A program made the position numbers and the translations under genes. From Galbula dea (lineage: Eukaryota > Chordata > Aves > Piciformes > Galbulidae), in the NCBI GenBank assembly GCA_013399015.1, contig VWZX01010557.1, positions 700,224-764,223 on the forward strand: a stretch of 64,000 nucleotides of DNA. The letters are read 5' to 3'. The notes under the pieces were generated by a model. The model made no database searches and had not been told where the DNA came from. It was given only the letters and a program-made list of their open reading frames with translations. Below, piece by piece: positions 22,887 through 35,940 of the stretch. How positions within the stretch are numbered: position 1 is the stretch's first letter; every line of letters begins with the position of its first letter.

Positions 22887-24745
22887 CCCATTCTGAAGCC
22901 TAAGAAATCTGCAATACTCCAAAATGAAGGTTAAATAACCTGAAACTTAAAAACACATACAACCTAATGTGCGTATGGTATGGTGTATGCTGCTCTGAAT
23001 GCTGAGATGACTTGTGGGTTTTTTTTTCTTTTGACTACCTCCTCAACTGTTTTATCCACTAATTAAGACTGTAATTTCCTTCAAATATAGTCTTTTACAG
23101 ATCCTAGTATCATCAGCCCTAGGCTTAATTGCTGGCTTTTATTGTCACATCAGTCATATATAAATAAATGGTAAATAATATGACCAGCTGCTTTCCTTAT
23201 CTTACATGAATCCTGCAATTTAGTTTGCTCTTGGTTGTTTCTTAATTCTGTTTTTCAATGCTGGCACTGAAGGGCTGGGGAAGGATATTATGTATTGTTG
23301 AGCTACATTACAGGAAGACTCTTCTCCTAAATCATGCTGCTGGGTAGATGGAAGTATTAAAAGCATGTGAAAAAATAAATAATAATTTACATAGTACAAA
23401 ATGCCTTACTAGCATTGTGAACAAGCCTTACAGAAAAGAGTGGGACACAATGATTGAAGAACTTGAAACTAAATGTCAGCAAGCTATTCAGTTAACAAAT
23501 AGCATCCTAATTCCTTCCTGGCTCTCTGTGCTGTCATTGCAGCCACATAAAACATAGTTTCTGCTTCCAAGAGATTATAATTTCTGCGGAAAACATAAGA
23601 ATTCAAGTAAGAAAAGAAAAAGCTGAAAATGGGGGAGAGGGGAGCAAAGTCTTGTGGGTGTTCTGTTAATCGTGTTCAATCACTGCTGGGATCTTCTCTT
23701 TCCTTTAGTCAGATGGGGAAAAAGTGGAGAGTTGGGAAACTTGAAAACAACTTAAGGACCAACACCTTTTCTTACTGAGTCTCAGCAAAAAGGTATCTGT
23801 TAAAGCAAAGACCTTCAACCCATAGAGCCATAGGAGAAGAGGGAGAAGAATGAGCCACCAAGTCATATACATGCCACTTCTGGCAGACTCCTCAGCTGTG
23901 AAGAGTCCTCAGAAACTCTCTCAGCCAGTAGGAACCACATCCAACAAACTGAATACTTAAAAGGAAAAGCCCAACAGAAAAATAGGTAAAAGATGAAAAA
24001 GACAGCAAAGACTGTGCAAATTCATTCAGTCCTAAGTAGTCCTCTGGCATGTTCCTGAAGAGGAAAGCCCCATCCCAGAACAGTTATATCTATGAGTCTT
24101 TCAGGAAATAAAAAGTAAAAAAATATTGCTTATGAAAACAAAGACCTTCCATGCTTTGCTCCCTGCAATGCTCACTCTTACTTTACTTCTGTAATCCTTT
24201 TTTCCAAACAAAACTTCTGAGGACAAATCCTCACAACAGTCTCTGCTTCACCATCTGGGTCATGCATCATTTCCCCTCTGTCTATACAAAGCATTTGTAA
24301 GTCATAGTTATATCAAGGTCTCGGCTGTTCCATAAACCCAGTCTAGCTCTTTAATTGGTTCATCTGTCTGAACAGGCACATGAAAGTGATGAAAATTAGG
24401 ACATGTTGCATGCTTGACTGTTAAAATCAGCAAGCTTACCACTGCCATTAATGTTATATAAAGATTCTAATGGTGTGTTGGCATAATCATAGCACATGTG
24501 ACTTACAATGTCTTTGACTTGGAATCATAAGGTAAATAACTAGATAATACAAAAAAAAGAAAACCCTAAAGAAAATAGCTTCTTTAACTCTTGAATAAAT
24601 TCCTATTGGTCCAACACAGCATAATTTAGACATGTATTTGCAAATCATATTGATCAGCTATGTATTTCTTGCAATATTTATTTTTTTCTGGTATTAAATT
24701 TAGGCCATTCCTAGCGCCCCTGGACTGACAACCTCAGCAAATGCA

Positions 24746-24765
24746 AAATTTTAAGCTTAAAATTT
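24746..24765. repeat. Perfect 20-base palindrome
   Basis: AAATTTTAAGCTTAAAATTT is identical to its reverse complement. In AT-rich DNA such palindromes are fairly easy to form by chance, so no function is assigned. Confidence 0.85.
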
Positions 24766-25341
24766 CTTCAAAAATACAGTTTGACATTTACAAGGACACT
24801 TCATGTAAAACTGACTGGCTTACAAACATTTTAGTCCTAAAATGTTAATGCACTACAAGGTTAATTGCTCTTATTAATCCATTAAACAAGAACTGTATGC
24901 CCTTTCTTATATTAACCATTATTTACTTATTTCATTCTTATGTCCAAAGTCCAAAAGCTTTTATCTTTGTTACCAAAACTAACAAAATGTTAGTTAGCTA
25001 GATCTTACAAAACTTCAGCTGGTTTCTATTTGAGTGCCTTCATTAATACTAAAAATCTCAGCATAAAAATCACCCCTGTGGCAAGCAGGGTGGTCAGCAG
25101 TTTTTTGAGATCACTTGCTAGAGCTGTTCAAGTCAGAGACTAACATATCTCTTCTTTAGTTCAATTTTTTTTCCCCTTGCCTGTGATTTGAGAACAAGAG
25201 AGGAGATTTTTATGTGCATACGTAGCAATGGTAAGCAGCTGTAAAAACCTCACACCCTAAAGATTGATGAATATATGTTTCATTAGCACCAGCACATCTG
25301 AAAGACATTTGACACTTTGGAAGACTGGCTATGGTTCTTTA

Positions 25342-25367
25342 AAATGCTTCAGATGAAATGCTTCAGA
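25342..25367 (+). repeat. Short tandem duplication, period 14
   Basis: AAATGCTTCAGATG is followed directly by AAATGCTTCAGA. It is a two-copy local duplication. Confidence 0.8.
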
Positions 25368-27519
25368 ATATGGTATTTAATGACCATCTTAGGAGCCTCT
25401 AGTGCCTTCTCCCTTTAAAAATTTATAAAACCTTAGCTTCTGAATATACCTAACCACAGTCTAAGTGTTTATTTAGCCAGGGTATTTGGAACTATGCTTG
25501 TACGAGCAGATGTGAGATCTGCACCAGAAACATTTGAAAAGCCTTTCTGAAATCTTTTTTTTAATTCTTCCATCATGGTTATACTATTCTTCTATTCATG
25601 ACTTTAAAGTCTCACCATACCCTACGAATATCAAACAATAGATAACCACAGAGCAAATACTTTGTCACCATTCCAGGTCATTTTCATTGACTGGCTGTTA
25701 AAAATGAGCACATCTGTAAGGTTCAACATCTGGTTGTGGGTGTAGTGTAAAGAAATCCAGAAGCTGAACTGAGTGGATAACTATTTTCTACAAATAACCT
25801 TTTCTGAGTGCTTCTAGCTCTGGCATAGCCCAGGATGGGAGCCATCCACCCATTGCTTGTAAAGAAAGAACTCTTCTCCAACAGGGCACATATCAGTGGT
25901 ACGGGTGGAGGGCCCTACAGGATGCTTGTCTCACACCCCTGGAGAAAAGATTGGCCTCCACTAATACATGTGGCAGCACTGAGGGCAGGCAGGCAGTTTT
26001 CCATGAAGACTCAGGTAAGCTCAAAGGCTTTTGTCCATTCAGAATGAAAAGTACATTGTACTTGACAATAAACCTGCCATTTGAAACCTCAGGGGTTTTA
26101 ATCTTATAAATAATAGAGTTCAGAGAAGAAGGGTTTGCAAGTCTGCATAGCACTACCTGGAATTCAGATTTATGTAATGCACTGGTAAGAATGTGTTGCT
26201 AAAGTGCATGCACGTGTTAAGGCATTTAAGATTCAAAGCTTATATTGCACAAAAATATGCAATATAACACTAATATTTCTCTCTGTTATGCTACTTTCCT
26301 CAGCTGCTACAAGAACATCCATCACTCAATGGCAGGTTAAAGCTATCCAGTCCACTGCATGCGCTGACATAACTTTTTAGTTTCTTTTGAAAATCCTGTT
26401 AACAAGCTTGATGTCTACAGCAGAGGAAACTATCTGAAATCTGTAAAATGTAAAGGTGGGGAACATTACCAATCGCATACAATAAAATAATTGTTGACTC
26501 ATTAGGGCTGATAGTAACTCTTTCTTTGTATATGCCAGCCTACATATTTTGAGAAAATTAGAAAAGCAAGGTTATTATCTTTCTTGTATTGAACAAGGGT
26601 TTGAAAAGCTTAGTTTATAAAGTACATAGAAAAGATATGATTTAGACATCTAATTACAAAGGGTATGAATTTTAAATTATTCTTCTTTGGGCATCAAGAA
26701 AAAAGTTGCAGTAGTTCTACTGAAAAACAAATTCAACCCTCAAATGCATTCAGGCATCAAAAATAACTCTTATTGTTTTAGGATATGAAAAGATTATTTG
26801 AAAAAATCAGCAACATAGAAAAAAAAAAGCAACAAACCAAGCAATAACCACATAGTGGGATATTTTTGTCTGGCAAGTGCATTCAGAAAACTGGGAGCAT
26901 TTCTTTAGCACTTTCCATTTTAAAAATCCAGAATATTAAAATGGCAATCATGAAGCTACTTGTCAGTCCATGAAGTTTCATTGTGGGGAGGTTATCACAT
27001 GCAGCTTTGCTGTGTTATTCATTACTTGCAGTTCTTCCAATCAGATAAACTTAATAAACATGGTGCTATCAGTTGCCAGATGTGGTACTTGCCATGCAGC
27101 ATCTAGTTTTTGACGGGCTAAAATGGATCTGAGAATTCTTCTCTTTATGTTATCAACTATCAGTCACACTATGAGATTCACAAGGAGTATCCGGAAGTGC
27201 TGTCAAGTGCCAATTAGTGATGTTGCTGACCCAAAAGATAAAGACTGTAGAAGAAGTAGCCCTGTATAATTCTCCACTCCAGTCTTCTTAAAGTGGACTG
27301 TCATTTATGAATATACTCCTGCAGATGAAAGGGAAATAGGAGGTCAGTGGTTACTGTCTTCAACCATCTTCTGCAATCTTCTCATAATGAATTGTAAATA
27401 GTATCACTATGAACCTTCTCTTCCTGCATTGGAAAGCAGTGTGAATGGCTTAGTAAAGCCAAACGCTGATAACATTGTTTCTCAGGACACAGAGCTAAAG
27501 GCAGCCTCTGTCCTCCACA

Positions 27520-27690
27520 TACCACATTATGCGTGGCTACAGAGAGCCGGAGTGTCAGGTCCGTTGCTGGAGCCAGCTCTGTGACTGGAGTTCCTGGGCT
27601 CTGGCGGTCCCCTTCCTGTCTCACCACATTCCCACATTTCCTCATGGCCGTGGGGTAAGTTCTGGGCCAGGAACTTGAGTTCTTCATCAT
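27520..27690. other. Less AT-rich island with a donor-like GTAAGT
   Basis: This ~170-base patch has clearly more G+C and several CpG dinucleotides compared with its AT-rich surroundings, and it ends in GTGGGGTAAGTTC near 27651-27663, resembling a 5' splice donor. Minus-strand open frames of 102 and 81 codons cover it without known motifs. It could be a small non-coding exon or unrecognised repeat; evidence is weak. Confidence 0.25.
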
Positions 27691-30600
27691 TTGAAGACAA
27701 TCTGAAGATTAATGAACAATCAACTGAAACATCTTCCTCCTTCTTAAAGCAATTCTCAACACAATTTGGCAAAATGTCATTATCACTTATTACAGTTTTA
27801 TTACAAGATGTTCCTGCTTTCAGAACTGAAAATGGTTTTTACAAGGTCAAAGCAGAATATCATGCCTAGGTGTTCACCATCTTGAAGTGCAGAATAAAGA
27901 CACTTTCTTAAAAAGGCAACATTGCTCTAGTGTGCAGAGAATACCTGACGAGTTCTGAAGGGACTAGCCTATGTGCAGTCTTTTCCATCTAAGGGTTACA
28001 GTATCCAGTAGTCAGTGTAGATACAATGCATTATTAATTAGCATATATATAAATCCTATTTATATTAGAAAAGCTTGCTTAGAGAAGGAGACATAATTCC
28101 CTTTATTACCATTCCAAATAGCAGAAAACAAATATTGTATACAGAGCCAATAAAAATACAGGATAAAAGCAAGAAGTTTGGAATATATTTGTACTATAAA
28201 TACTTTTTTTTTCATGTGGGAACACTATTTTTTATGGTAAATTATATATGCTAACAGAATTTTTTTGAGCATACCCATGTACCTGAATGGCAATGATCTG
28301 AAGGAGCAGTGCTGGAGACACATATAGTGTGGATCTATGACACTTATACTGCACAGCTATTGTATATGCAATAGGTTTGTGACTTCTTAAAATATACATG
28401 CACAGAGTGGTTTGAAAATTACTACAGAGCTGCCCGGGCAAGTATAAGAGACTGAAGGGCTTTCCTTCACATCACAAAGATCCCAAACAGTCTATCAAAC
28501 CAACAACATATACTCACACTTCAGAGTCCACTAAAGTTGTGACATCTCTCCACTATCATTCCAGTTCAAATAATTGAAAGCAGATGCTGCATAAATATTG
28601 AACAAAGTTGAACAAACTTTGAGCTTATTCATATACTGGATTTTATAGGAATAAAATGGAAACCTATCAGTAATGGAGGAAAGATCAGATCAAGCCGGCA
28701 AACTATCTCCCTGTGTCATAATTTAGCATAGAAGCAGAACTTCTCCCTGGAAGGTGTCAGACAATTAGAGGACAAGTCACAACAACAAAGGCATTCCTAA
28801 CCAGTGTGAACATTTGTCAAGGTATGGAAACAATTTACAATGTTTTCAGAACTGTGGTTCAGGTCAGTTCATTTTTATACTCTCCCATATGGTTCTGCTC
28901 CTTCTATTTCCAGAGTGAACCCTATTTACCTGGACAGTTACTGTAGAAAATATATTGTTTGCAGAGAAAGTGAGAGTCATCAATAAAGAAAACTTCTCAA
29001 GATAGGTATATTGAGTATGTGTATTGGTTTGATCTGACAAGGGAAGAAAATGGCAAACAACTTGTTTTCTACTTGAGAGGTATCTGAGAGCAGAGCACCA
29101 GTCAGATGCTGTACTATGCCTTCCAGAAGCTCAGCAATAAAAGTACAGTTTGGGTGGAGAGAGCAAATGAAAGTGGTTTTCAGCCACTTTTTTTGCCTTT
29201 ATGAAACTGAGTCTGCCAAAAGACTAAATAGCATTTGCACTAGGTTTGTATTTCCCCCTCAAGCCTTGAAAGAGAAAAGATCAGTTCAGTTGTTCAGTGT
29301 ATGGACCACATCAGATGGCTGTAGCTCTGCCATCTGTTAACAAGAAAGCAGAAAGGTCATATGTAGTTAGCAACAAAAACTCTATGCCACATCACTCCTC
29401 ATGGGTCTGGGTTTCCCTTACCACAAGTGAACCACCAGCCATTCCTTCACAGTGGCTCCAACCCCACTGAATCCTAGCAAAGCAACATTCCTCTTGTCCT
29501 AAACACAGACTCCACAAAACGTACTGTAGCTTTTACAGTCACCCTTGGGAAGGTAGTTTCCTTCCATGGTGAAGTTCAGGGAGCCTAAACACAGGGTAAT
29601 GATTGCTCCAGCTCTGTCCTACATTAATACAGAGCATTCAAAGAGCTTAGGAAATAGGGGGTTTTTTTGACCCTGACAAATCATGCAGTATGTTGTCCAT
29701 ACTGAAGTGACAGGTTAGGCTGGAGTTTCAAGCTTTTGGAATGTACCCATGGAAGACAGAAATGAAGAAGTTTATGATGCCAGAGTGGACTTATACTAGC
29801 TCACTTTCATGAAACTGGTACAAACCCCTAAATATCAGCCTATGATTTTTGCAAAAAAAGCAAGACTTTGGCATGTTAGTAGAACTTTTATTGATAGAAA
29901 CCACAATGGATTCGTTGTAGACAGGGAGCTACAGTATTTAGCTGAGGATGGAAAGGAATAATAGTTTAACACCTCTTTCAGAAAAGGTGAAGTTCAATGC
30001 AAACAGGGAATGTCTTCTGCATGAAGCTGCACTAAAAATTCTTTTGCATTCATGTGACATTGAGAAACAAAAGACAAAGAATTTTCCATTAATAATCTAA
30101 TTTGGAGGGCAGAGGGCCATGAATAACATCATAAGTATATAACATAGAGACAAGTTTATCCCTGAGATAAGCAATCACAGTAGTGTTTCTTACAGCATGT
30201 TTGAATTTGAGTCTATGGAATGCAAAATTTCAAAAACCAAATAACTGGTAGGGACAGCTGCCAATCCACCTCAGACCATCATTTCTTTACATTAAATACT
30301 TAAAGTGTAGAAAAATGAAGCTGTAGAACAGGAAAGTGGAGTATTACCAGGAGGTGGTAAGCATCTCCGTGTCTCATCTATGTTAAAAGAAGACACAGAA
30401 ACAACAGTCAGTCATCATCTGGCAGGGTCATTAAAGCATTAAAATTCAGCCCTGATGGCTAAATACATCAAAGAGTCATGACAAAATTTAGCTATCCAGG
30501 TTGAAGATCCAGGCTCCATTTGCTGTGCACATTTACCACTGAAAATGAGAATATTTAACAGGAAGTATGTTATGTTGAGGTGGTGTTCAAATCTGCTAGG

Positions 30601-31229
30601 AAATGATGAAGAGAGGCTAATAACCCTAAACTGGGTTTCCCATAGGACTAAGCTATGCACACAGAGCCTTCAGTTGAGTGTTAAGATGTAACTCACAATC
30701 ACATTAAGCAAAAGCTTCTGACTTATAGAGGCTTTGTTCTGTGAGGCCTGGACAACTGGATTACTCTCTATTTTTTAAACAAGGATGTTGGTAATGCTGC
30801 TGTTCATCTTTTATAGCAGTTTTTAAAGCACTCATTCAGAAACTGGTGACTACAGTTCAACAACCTCTTCAGAGTGAGGAAGTTCAAATCTACAGCTCCA
30901 GCCTAGTCTCTGACTACCAAGATAAGCCACAATTGCTAGGGATTTGAGGAGGAGGGTAGAGAATAGAAAAGAGAAGGGAAGTCTGCTTCCTCTGCTTCCA
31001 GCTGTTCAGCAAAGGATGCAAGATCTATAGGACCAGAAAGAAAGTATTAGAAAAAAGAGCTTGACTCTCACCTAAACATGAGGTCTTCATCTAGGAGAAA
31101 AAGAGCCATCCTCTTCAATGTTTATAGTGTTGCCAATTAATTTAGTTTTAAACAAGATTTTAAGGTAATGTTTTCATATGTGTGAGATGGAAACACTCTT
31201 TGATACATTTATAAAATTTAATGAAGAGC
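27691..31229. other. Non-coding AT-rich DNA, no gene seen
   Basis: Nothing beyond short open frames (up to 74 codons) and small homopolymer runs was seen. No repeat family was recognised. Confidence 0.55.
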
Positions 31230-31540
31230 CCTGTTCACAGTAAATGCCTGATGAAAAGATGCAGTGGGATGTGAAGCCACGCGCTGCTCTGGGTAGCCCA
31301 ATGCCCAGTGAGGTTACGCAAGAGCTATGTCTGAGTCCCTGCCTGTACAGACCTTTCCTGCTGTCCCTGTGCCCTAGGAGGGAGCAAGTGAGGCAGATAG
31401 TGATATGCTTATGGGCTGCAACCCCCATGGGTGCTTTGCTATCTTCTTGCCAGCTGAAGGACACCGGGAGTGCAGGATGCCCTGAGACTGGGGGCCATGT
31501 AACCACACTGGTCTTGAATGCCGGCACTGAATACTGAGAT
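31230..31540. other. GC-richer island, open on both strands
   Basis: A 300-base block of higher G+C is open for 97 codons on the plus strand (31244-31537) and 117 codons on the minus strand (31174-31527). Neither translation shows a family I recognise. High G+C removes stop codons, so the double openness probably reflects composition. An unknown exon or old repeat cannot be excluded. Confidence 0.3.
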
Positions 31541-34499
31541 TCATCACCAAAGGGAGTGTAGAAGTAGCTGGACCAAAAGAACTAGCAGTGGAGCAAAGGA
31601 GAAAGGGAGTGAAGTTTTAAGAGATACTCACAGGAGCAACAAAAATCCATTGCTTGCTGAAGGTGGTCTTCAGTGAGAAGAGGAAAGGGTCTTCTTGCTA
31701 TGAGTCTCCTCTCACACTGCCGCCTGTGCGTACTTGACTGTGAACAGCAACAGGATTGAACAAGTGTGAGGGAAAGGAAAATTATAGGATGCCATTTGGG
31801 TGGTCTTTTAAAACAGAATGGAGCCTAATGAGATTGGTGTCTTGTACACTTCTCAGTGCATTAAACACTGTTTTGTTTCAAAGTACTTCCAAATTCATTC
31901 ACCAGTCAGGTTACAATCATTGCTGCCCTTAAAAGAACCTCTTAATTCCTCCCTATTGTTCGATTAGCCACTTTAGCTAGTCACTTTTTGGGGCAAGCAT
32001 TAGCAATGTCACAGGTTTACTGATTTCCATTTTAATTTAATCTTTATTTTATTTAATCCTAGGAGCTATGCAAAGAATTGCCTTTCTGTGAAAAGTTTAC
32101 TTTGGTTGGTTGTCAGTGAATTTGTAGCCACAGCAAAGGCTTTGATACACCAGGGAGAAAATCAGGCTTTTACCTAATCTAACCAAACCAACCTTGTTCA
32201 GATTGATTCAGTTTCCAGCCTTGGCTCTGACCTCACCCTTACCCTCAATCCTGCCTCACTTTCACACTGAGTATTTTATACAGCCTCTATTTTCTCCCTG
32301 CATAGCTCTTCCCCCAACCCCCACCCCTCCGCCCCCTCAAAACCCAACATCTATGTTCTACTCATCAACCATTGCTTTAGAAATCTTCGGGCTGGATGGG
32401 CAGGCATGCAGTGCTGGCAGGTGGTGTAGCTGTTAGGCAGCCTTGTGTATCACAAGAGATCCGATGCTATCAAATTTCTTTTCCCCCAAAGACTAAAGAG
32501 AGCAAGCCTTTGTAAGCATGCAGAAGGGGGATGAAAACAGTTTGTCTCCTGAGCAGCCAGCCTTTGTCATTTTACAAATGAAATCACTTTGGAAATTTAG
32601 AGAATTAATATCATAATGAAGACGGGAGTACCCATTAGGGTGGTCTAATGTTGCTCTGGAGATATATGATGGATGTCCAGTAGCTGTAAGCCCTTATTTG
32701 CAGAGAGTCACCTCTGTAGTTGCCATTATTAGGAAGATGTCTGAAGCAGAGGATCAGACACAACCATTGCAAGATGAGATAGTGTTTGACTGGTTTCCAG
32801 GGAACCAAAGGATACAGCCTTAGTTGTACCTGTCACTATGGCTCCCAGCTTTTTTCCCCCTTAATGTCTTTTTTAGCTGTAGGAAGTTTCTCTTTAAAGA
32901 TTCACTGCTTCTCTAACAGCACAAAAAGCAGTAATAAGAACATGAAAAAAAATGTTACCTGGATTGCAAAAAAGCTTCCATTCATTGCAAAACAATTGGC
33001 ATAATTCATCATCAAAGGACTGCAATATGCTGCGTTAGCTTTTACAAAGATAACCATGAGATCTAACCTGCAGAGTATTACTTGCAGTAACTGGAAATAT
33101 TCACCTGGTGTGTCCACTTTTGGAGATACCTATGTCACTGTCAAAGCAGTGATGCTGTGATTGCCATTCCTGGAAACACAGCCTCAAGAAAGTAGTACTT
33201 CCAGGAATTATCTTAATGGTCAATTGAATCATCATTTCTAGCACTCCAGCATCTTTCCCAGAAGGACAGTTTTCCAACGGCAATGATACTAGTTAGAACA
33301 AAATGTGGGTATTGAAACCTCAATTCTTATCCCTTCCTGATGGGTTTTCAGAGAACAGAAGCTTTATGAAGATTTTAAAATTAGGGAGAAAGGCACCTCA
33401 GACATGTAAGCCTGGAAGGTATCCAGTACAGTGATTTTGCCTGCACTTTATTATATAGTAGCTATTCTACCCAGGTCATTTATTTTCTTCCAATTATCTG
33501 GTTCCTTAATAATTCTGTACTGGTCACTAACACTGCTGCTTTGTTGTGCTATTTGCCGGGAAGCTCAGTCACTGGAGTAAGTTGTCATAGCTGCAATGTC
33601 TTCCATGAGGATTTACACCAGGGCAGTGTCTGTGTTTTAAGAAAAACAGGCTAAATTCCCTAATATCTAGACTTTTCCCCAGCTATCAGGGTATGCAAGG
33701 CAGTTTGTTTTGCCAGCCTTTTCAAATAAAAGTGACATGATGAATCTACACTTTGCTCTATACATAATCAGTACTGATTTGGGCGAATAATCAGTGGTAA
33801 ATAGAAATGAAAGCTGTTGAAATACCTTTTGTGTGTGTTCTCATGAATTACTCATATAACAGGGGTTACAAATTTCTGCCCCTGATACCCAGTAATGAGT
33901 TGTACTGCTTTTGAGGGTTTTTTGTTATGTGGTATGCAAGGGTGTGTTTTGTTTTGGGGTTTGTGGGTTGGGTGGTTTTTTGCAAAATTCTATTTCTTTC
34001 CCCTAAATCTTCCATTTAGTGGTCACATTCACCTTGGTGGGAGCAAATGCAGCTCTATCGACAGCAATGGAATTGTGTCTGCATATGTCAGCGATGAATT
34101 TGGCCCTATATTTATTGGAAATACCTGGGCTGTTGTGATATGATGTGGTAAATCATGCTGAGAGCAAATCAAACAGACAGGCTGTGGCTGCATCACTATT
34201 TCATACAACCCAGGTCATAATGGACAGGACAGTGTTGTACTGTGAAATTCAGTGCTAAGGAAAATACATTCTTTCTAACCTTTTATGAAAATACTTCTCA
34301 TCCTTCAAAGGACAATTTAGGCAACGTGACCACTGCTGGAACCAGTGCAGGAGCATTTAAAAGGCAAATAGAAAAACACCATTGCCCAGGAGGAGAACGA
34401 GTGCCCATAGATATTCCCATGCTTTTGCTATTCCAAAATTCCCATCAACTGTTGCATACAGCCTTCAGAAATAAAGCTATTCACTCTCTCTACAGCAAA
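31541..34499. other. Non-coding DNA with enhancer-like texture, no gene seen
   Basis: No gene is supported. Several stretches (about 31880-32170, 32560-32770 and 33430-33620) are repeat-free and of mixed complexity, resembling conserved non-coding DNA, but without a strong motif cluster. A short frame at 34021-34143 after a weak polypyrimidine-AG reads as protein-like in two phases, which argues against a real exon. A G/T tract lies at 33943-33982. Confidence 0.4.
33943..33982 (+). repeat. G/T-rich tract with G runs
   Basis: GTGTGTTTTGTTTTGGGGTT then TGTGGGTTGGGTGG gives three runs of three or four G plus a GG on one strand, with almost no C or A. It approaches the G-quadruplex pattern but lacks a clear fourth GGG run. 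Confidence 0.6.
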
Positions 34500-34900
34500 T
34501 GAAAGTGATGCAACATGCCAGTCCTCAAGCCCAGCAAACTATAAATGTAATACCAGACAGAGAAGAGCTAATGAAAACAATCACATTAAACATAGCTCTT
34601 CAGTGCTTGGTGCTCAATAAGTGAGCAGCAGGCTTTCTCTGTCTAGCTTACAGAAAACAGGAGGTAGCAGTTTGCAAGGAGCAGCGTTTTAATGTGATTG
34701 GACTATAGCAGACAATCTATTTACAGCATGCTCTGGGGAGCTTATAAACAAATGTTGAGTAATTTCAGCCAGCAGTAATTACCCTTGCAGCTGACAAGGA
34801 TAGCATGATACTTTCTCCTTCACCTTCAGCCCAGTCCAGAAGGCACTGTAGACAATGGCACTTCTAATTATTTCTGCATTTCTATGGCTAAAGACCAAAG
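34500..34900. promoter_or_regulatory. Candidate conserved non-coding element
   Basis: This repeat-free block of intermediate G+C contains TAATTACC, TTTTAATGTGATTGG (a CCAAT-box complement, ATTGG) and TCTAATTATTT homeodomain-type cores, with no meaningful open frame. It has the look of vertebrate conserved non-coding DNA. The call is inferential. Confidence 0.27.
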
Positions 34901-34923
34901 TATGTTATTAGAGAACATTTTAG

Positions 34924-34940
34924 AAGCTTTTTAAAAGCTT
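34924..34940. repeat. Inverted repeat AAGCTTTT/AAAAGCTT
   Basis: Arms of eight bases pair around a single T, a short AT-rich hairpin. Confidence 0.75.
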
Positions 34941-35535
34941 GTTTATTGGGACAATTAAAAGTCATCACTATGACAGCAAATAAAAGGTTCCATTCCTAGG
35001 CATGGGTTGCAGCCAGGGGTTTGTCTGCTTACCTTGTAAGCCTTGTCTGTATGAGGCAAAATTTACAGCCACCCCTCACCACTGCTAATATCGGTTCAGC
35101 AGCATCTGTGCTAGCAAGGTGGGCAGCCCCCAAATATATAGAGAATGGGGCTTTATAAATATTGTGTTATCTAACTCTGCTTAGAGCATAATGAATAAAC
35201 ATAGTACTTAAAATGCTGCTCACTCATCTATGCTTGAACTCCCAACGCAGCCAAAGGTAGTGTGGGTGGAACCACTTTAGGGGTGAAAAGGTATTTTTGC
35301 AAAGTGCCTGTGCTGCAGACAAGGCTTCAGACAATGTGGCTTTTTATCTTCTATTGAAACGAAACAAAAAAAGTTCTAAAACATCCATTATCACTTAACT
35401 GCTGCTGAAATACATTGGCTTGGATTTTTTCTCCTGGGCCCTGGAGAGACAAATGGGTTAATTCTGGGCTAGATGCAGCTGCTTGCTACTGAGTTAGCAG
35501 GAAAGTAGGGGCAGAGGGGAAAGAACACTTGGCCT
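34941..35535. other. Non-coding DNA, nothing recognised
   Basis: No exon, RNA gene or repeat was recognised between the candidate element and the GC-richer island that follows. Confidence 0.5.
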
Positions 35536-35940
35536 GTGGTAGAAGAGGGTCAGGGTACTGGGGTACTTCCCTCTGCATCCTTCCCTTTGCTGGTGAGAAG
35601 CCCCTTCCCTTCACTTTGGCTATTCAAAGGCAAACCAAGGTCTTCTAATTTCCCCAAATCATCAGTATATGATGATTTCAAGCAACACCTTGAAAGAGCT
35701 CTCCCCATCATTCCAGATTACCCCTAGAGCAGTCAGGCTACACTCACCATCATTTCCAATGCCCACTTTGCATGGCCAACCTGCTGGCCTCCCCAGGCTC
35801 CCACTGGCCCCTCAGGCACCTGCCAGCCTGGCTTCTGGCTGGCACAGGTCACTCCAGGTCCTGCCTCTGGCTGTGCCTCACCATGCCAGTGCCCGATCCC
35901 ACTCTTCCGAGGCCAGGAGAAGGTGCTGGTGAACACCACT
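35536..35940. other. GC-richer island with a short hairpin
   Basis: The block is rich in C and G and is open over 63 and 87 codons on the plus strand and 68 on the minus strand, none with a known domain. At 35821-35844 TGCCAGCC pairs with GGCTGGCA around an eight-base loop. Proline- and alanine-rich translation is typical of C-rich non-coding DNA. It may be an unrecognised exon or element. Confidence 0.3.

Larger units (their letters stand above)
21324..27519. other. Non-coding AT-rich DNA, no gene seen
   Basis: No supported gene or transposon. Structured bits are the AGATCTAA cluster at 22854-22886, a short CA run at about 22630-22646, a perfect 20-base palindrome at 24746-24765, and a 14-base tandem duplication at 25342-25367. 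Open frames stay below 93 codons. Confidence 0.55.

Noticed and set aside
34021..34143. Possible coding exon after TCTTCCATTTAG
   Set aside because: Two phases are equally open and protein-like, neither matches a known family, and no good donor follows.
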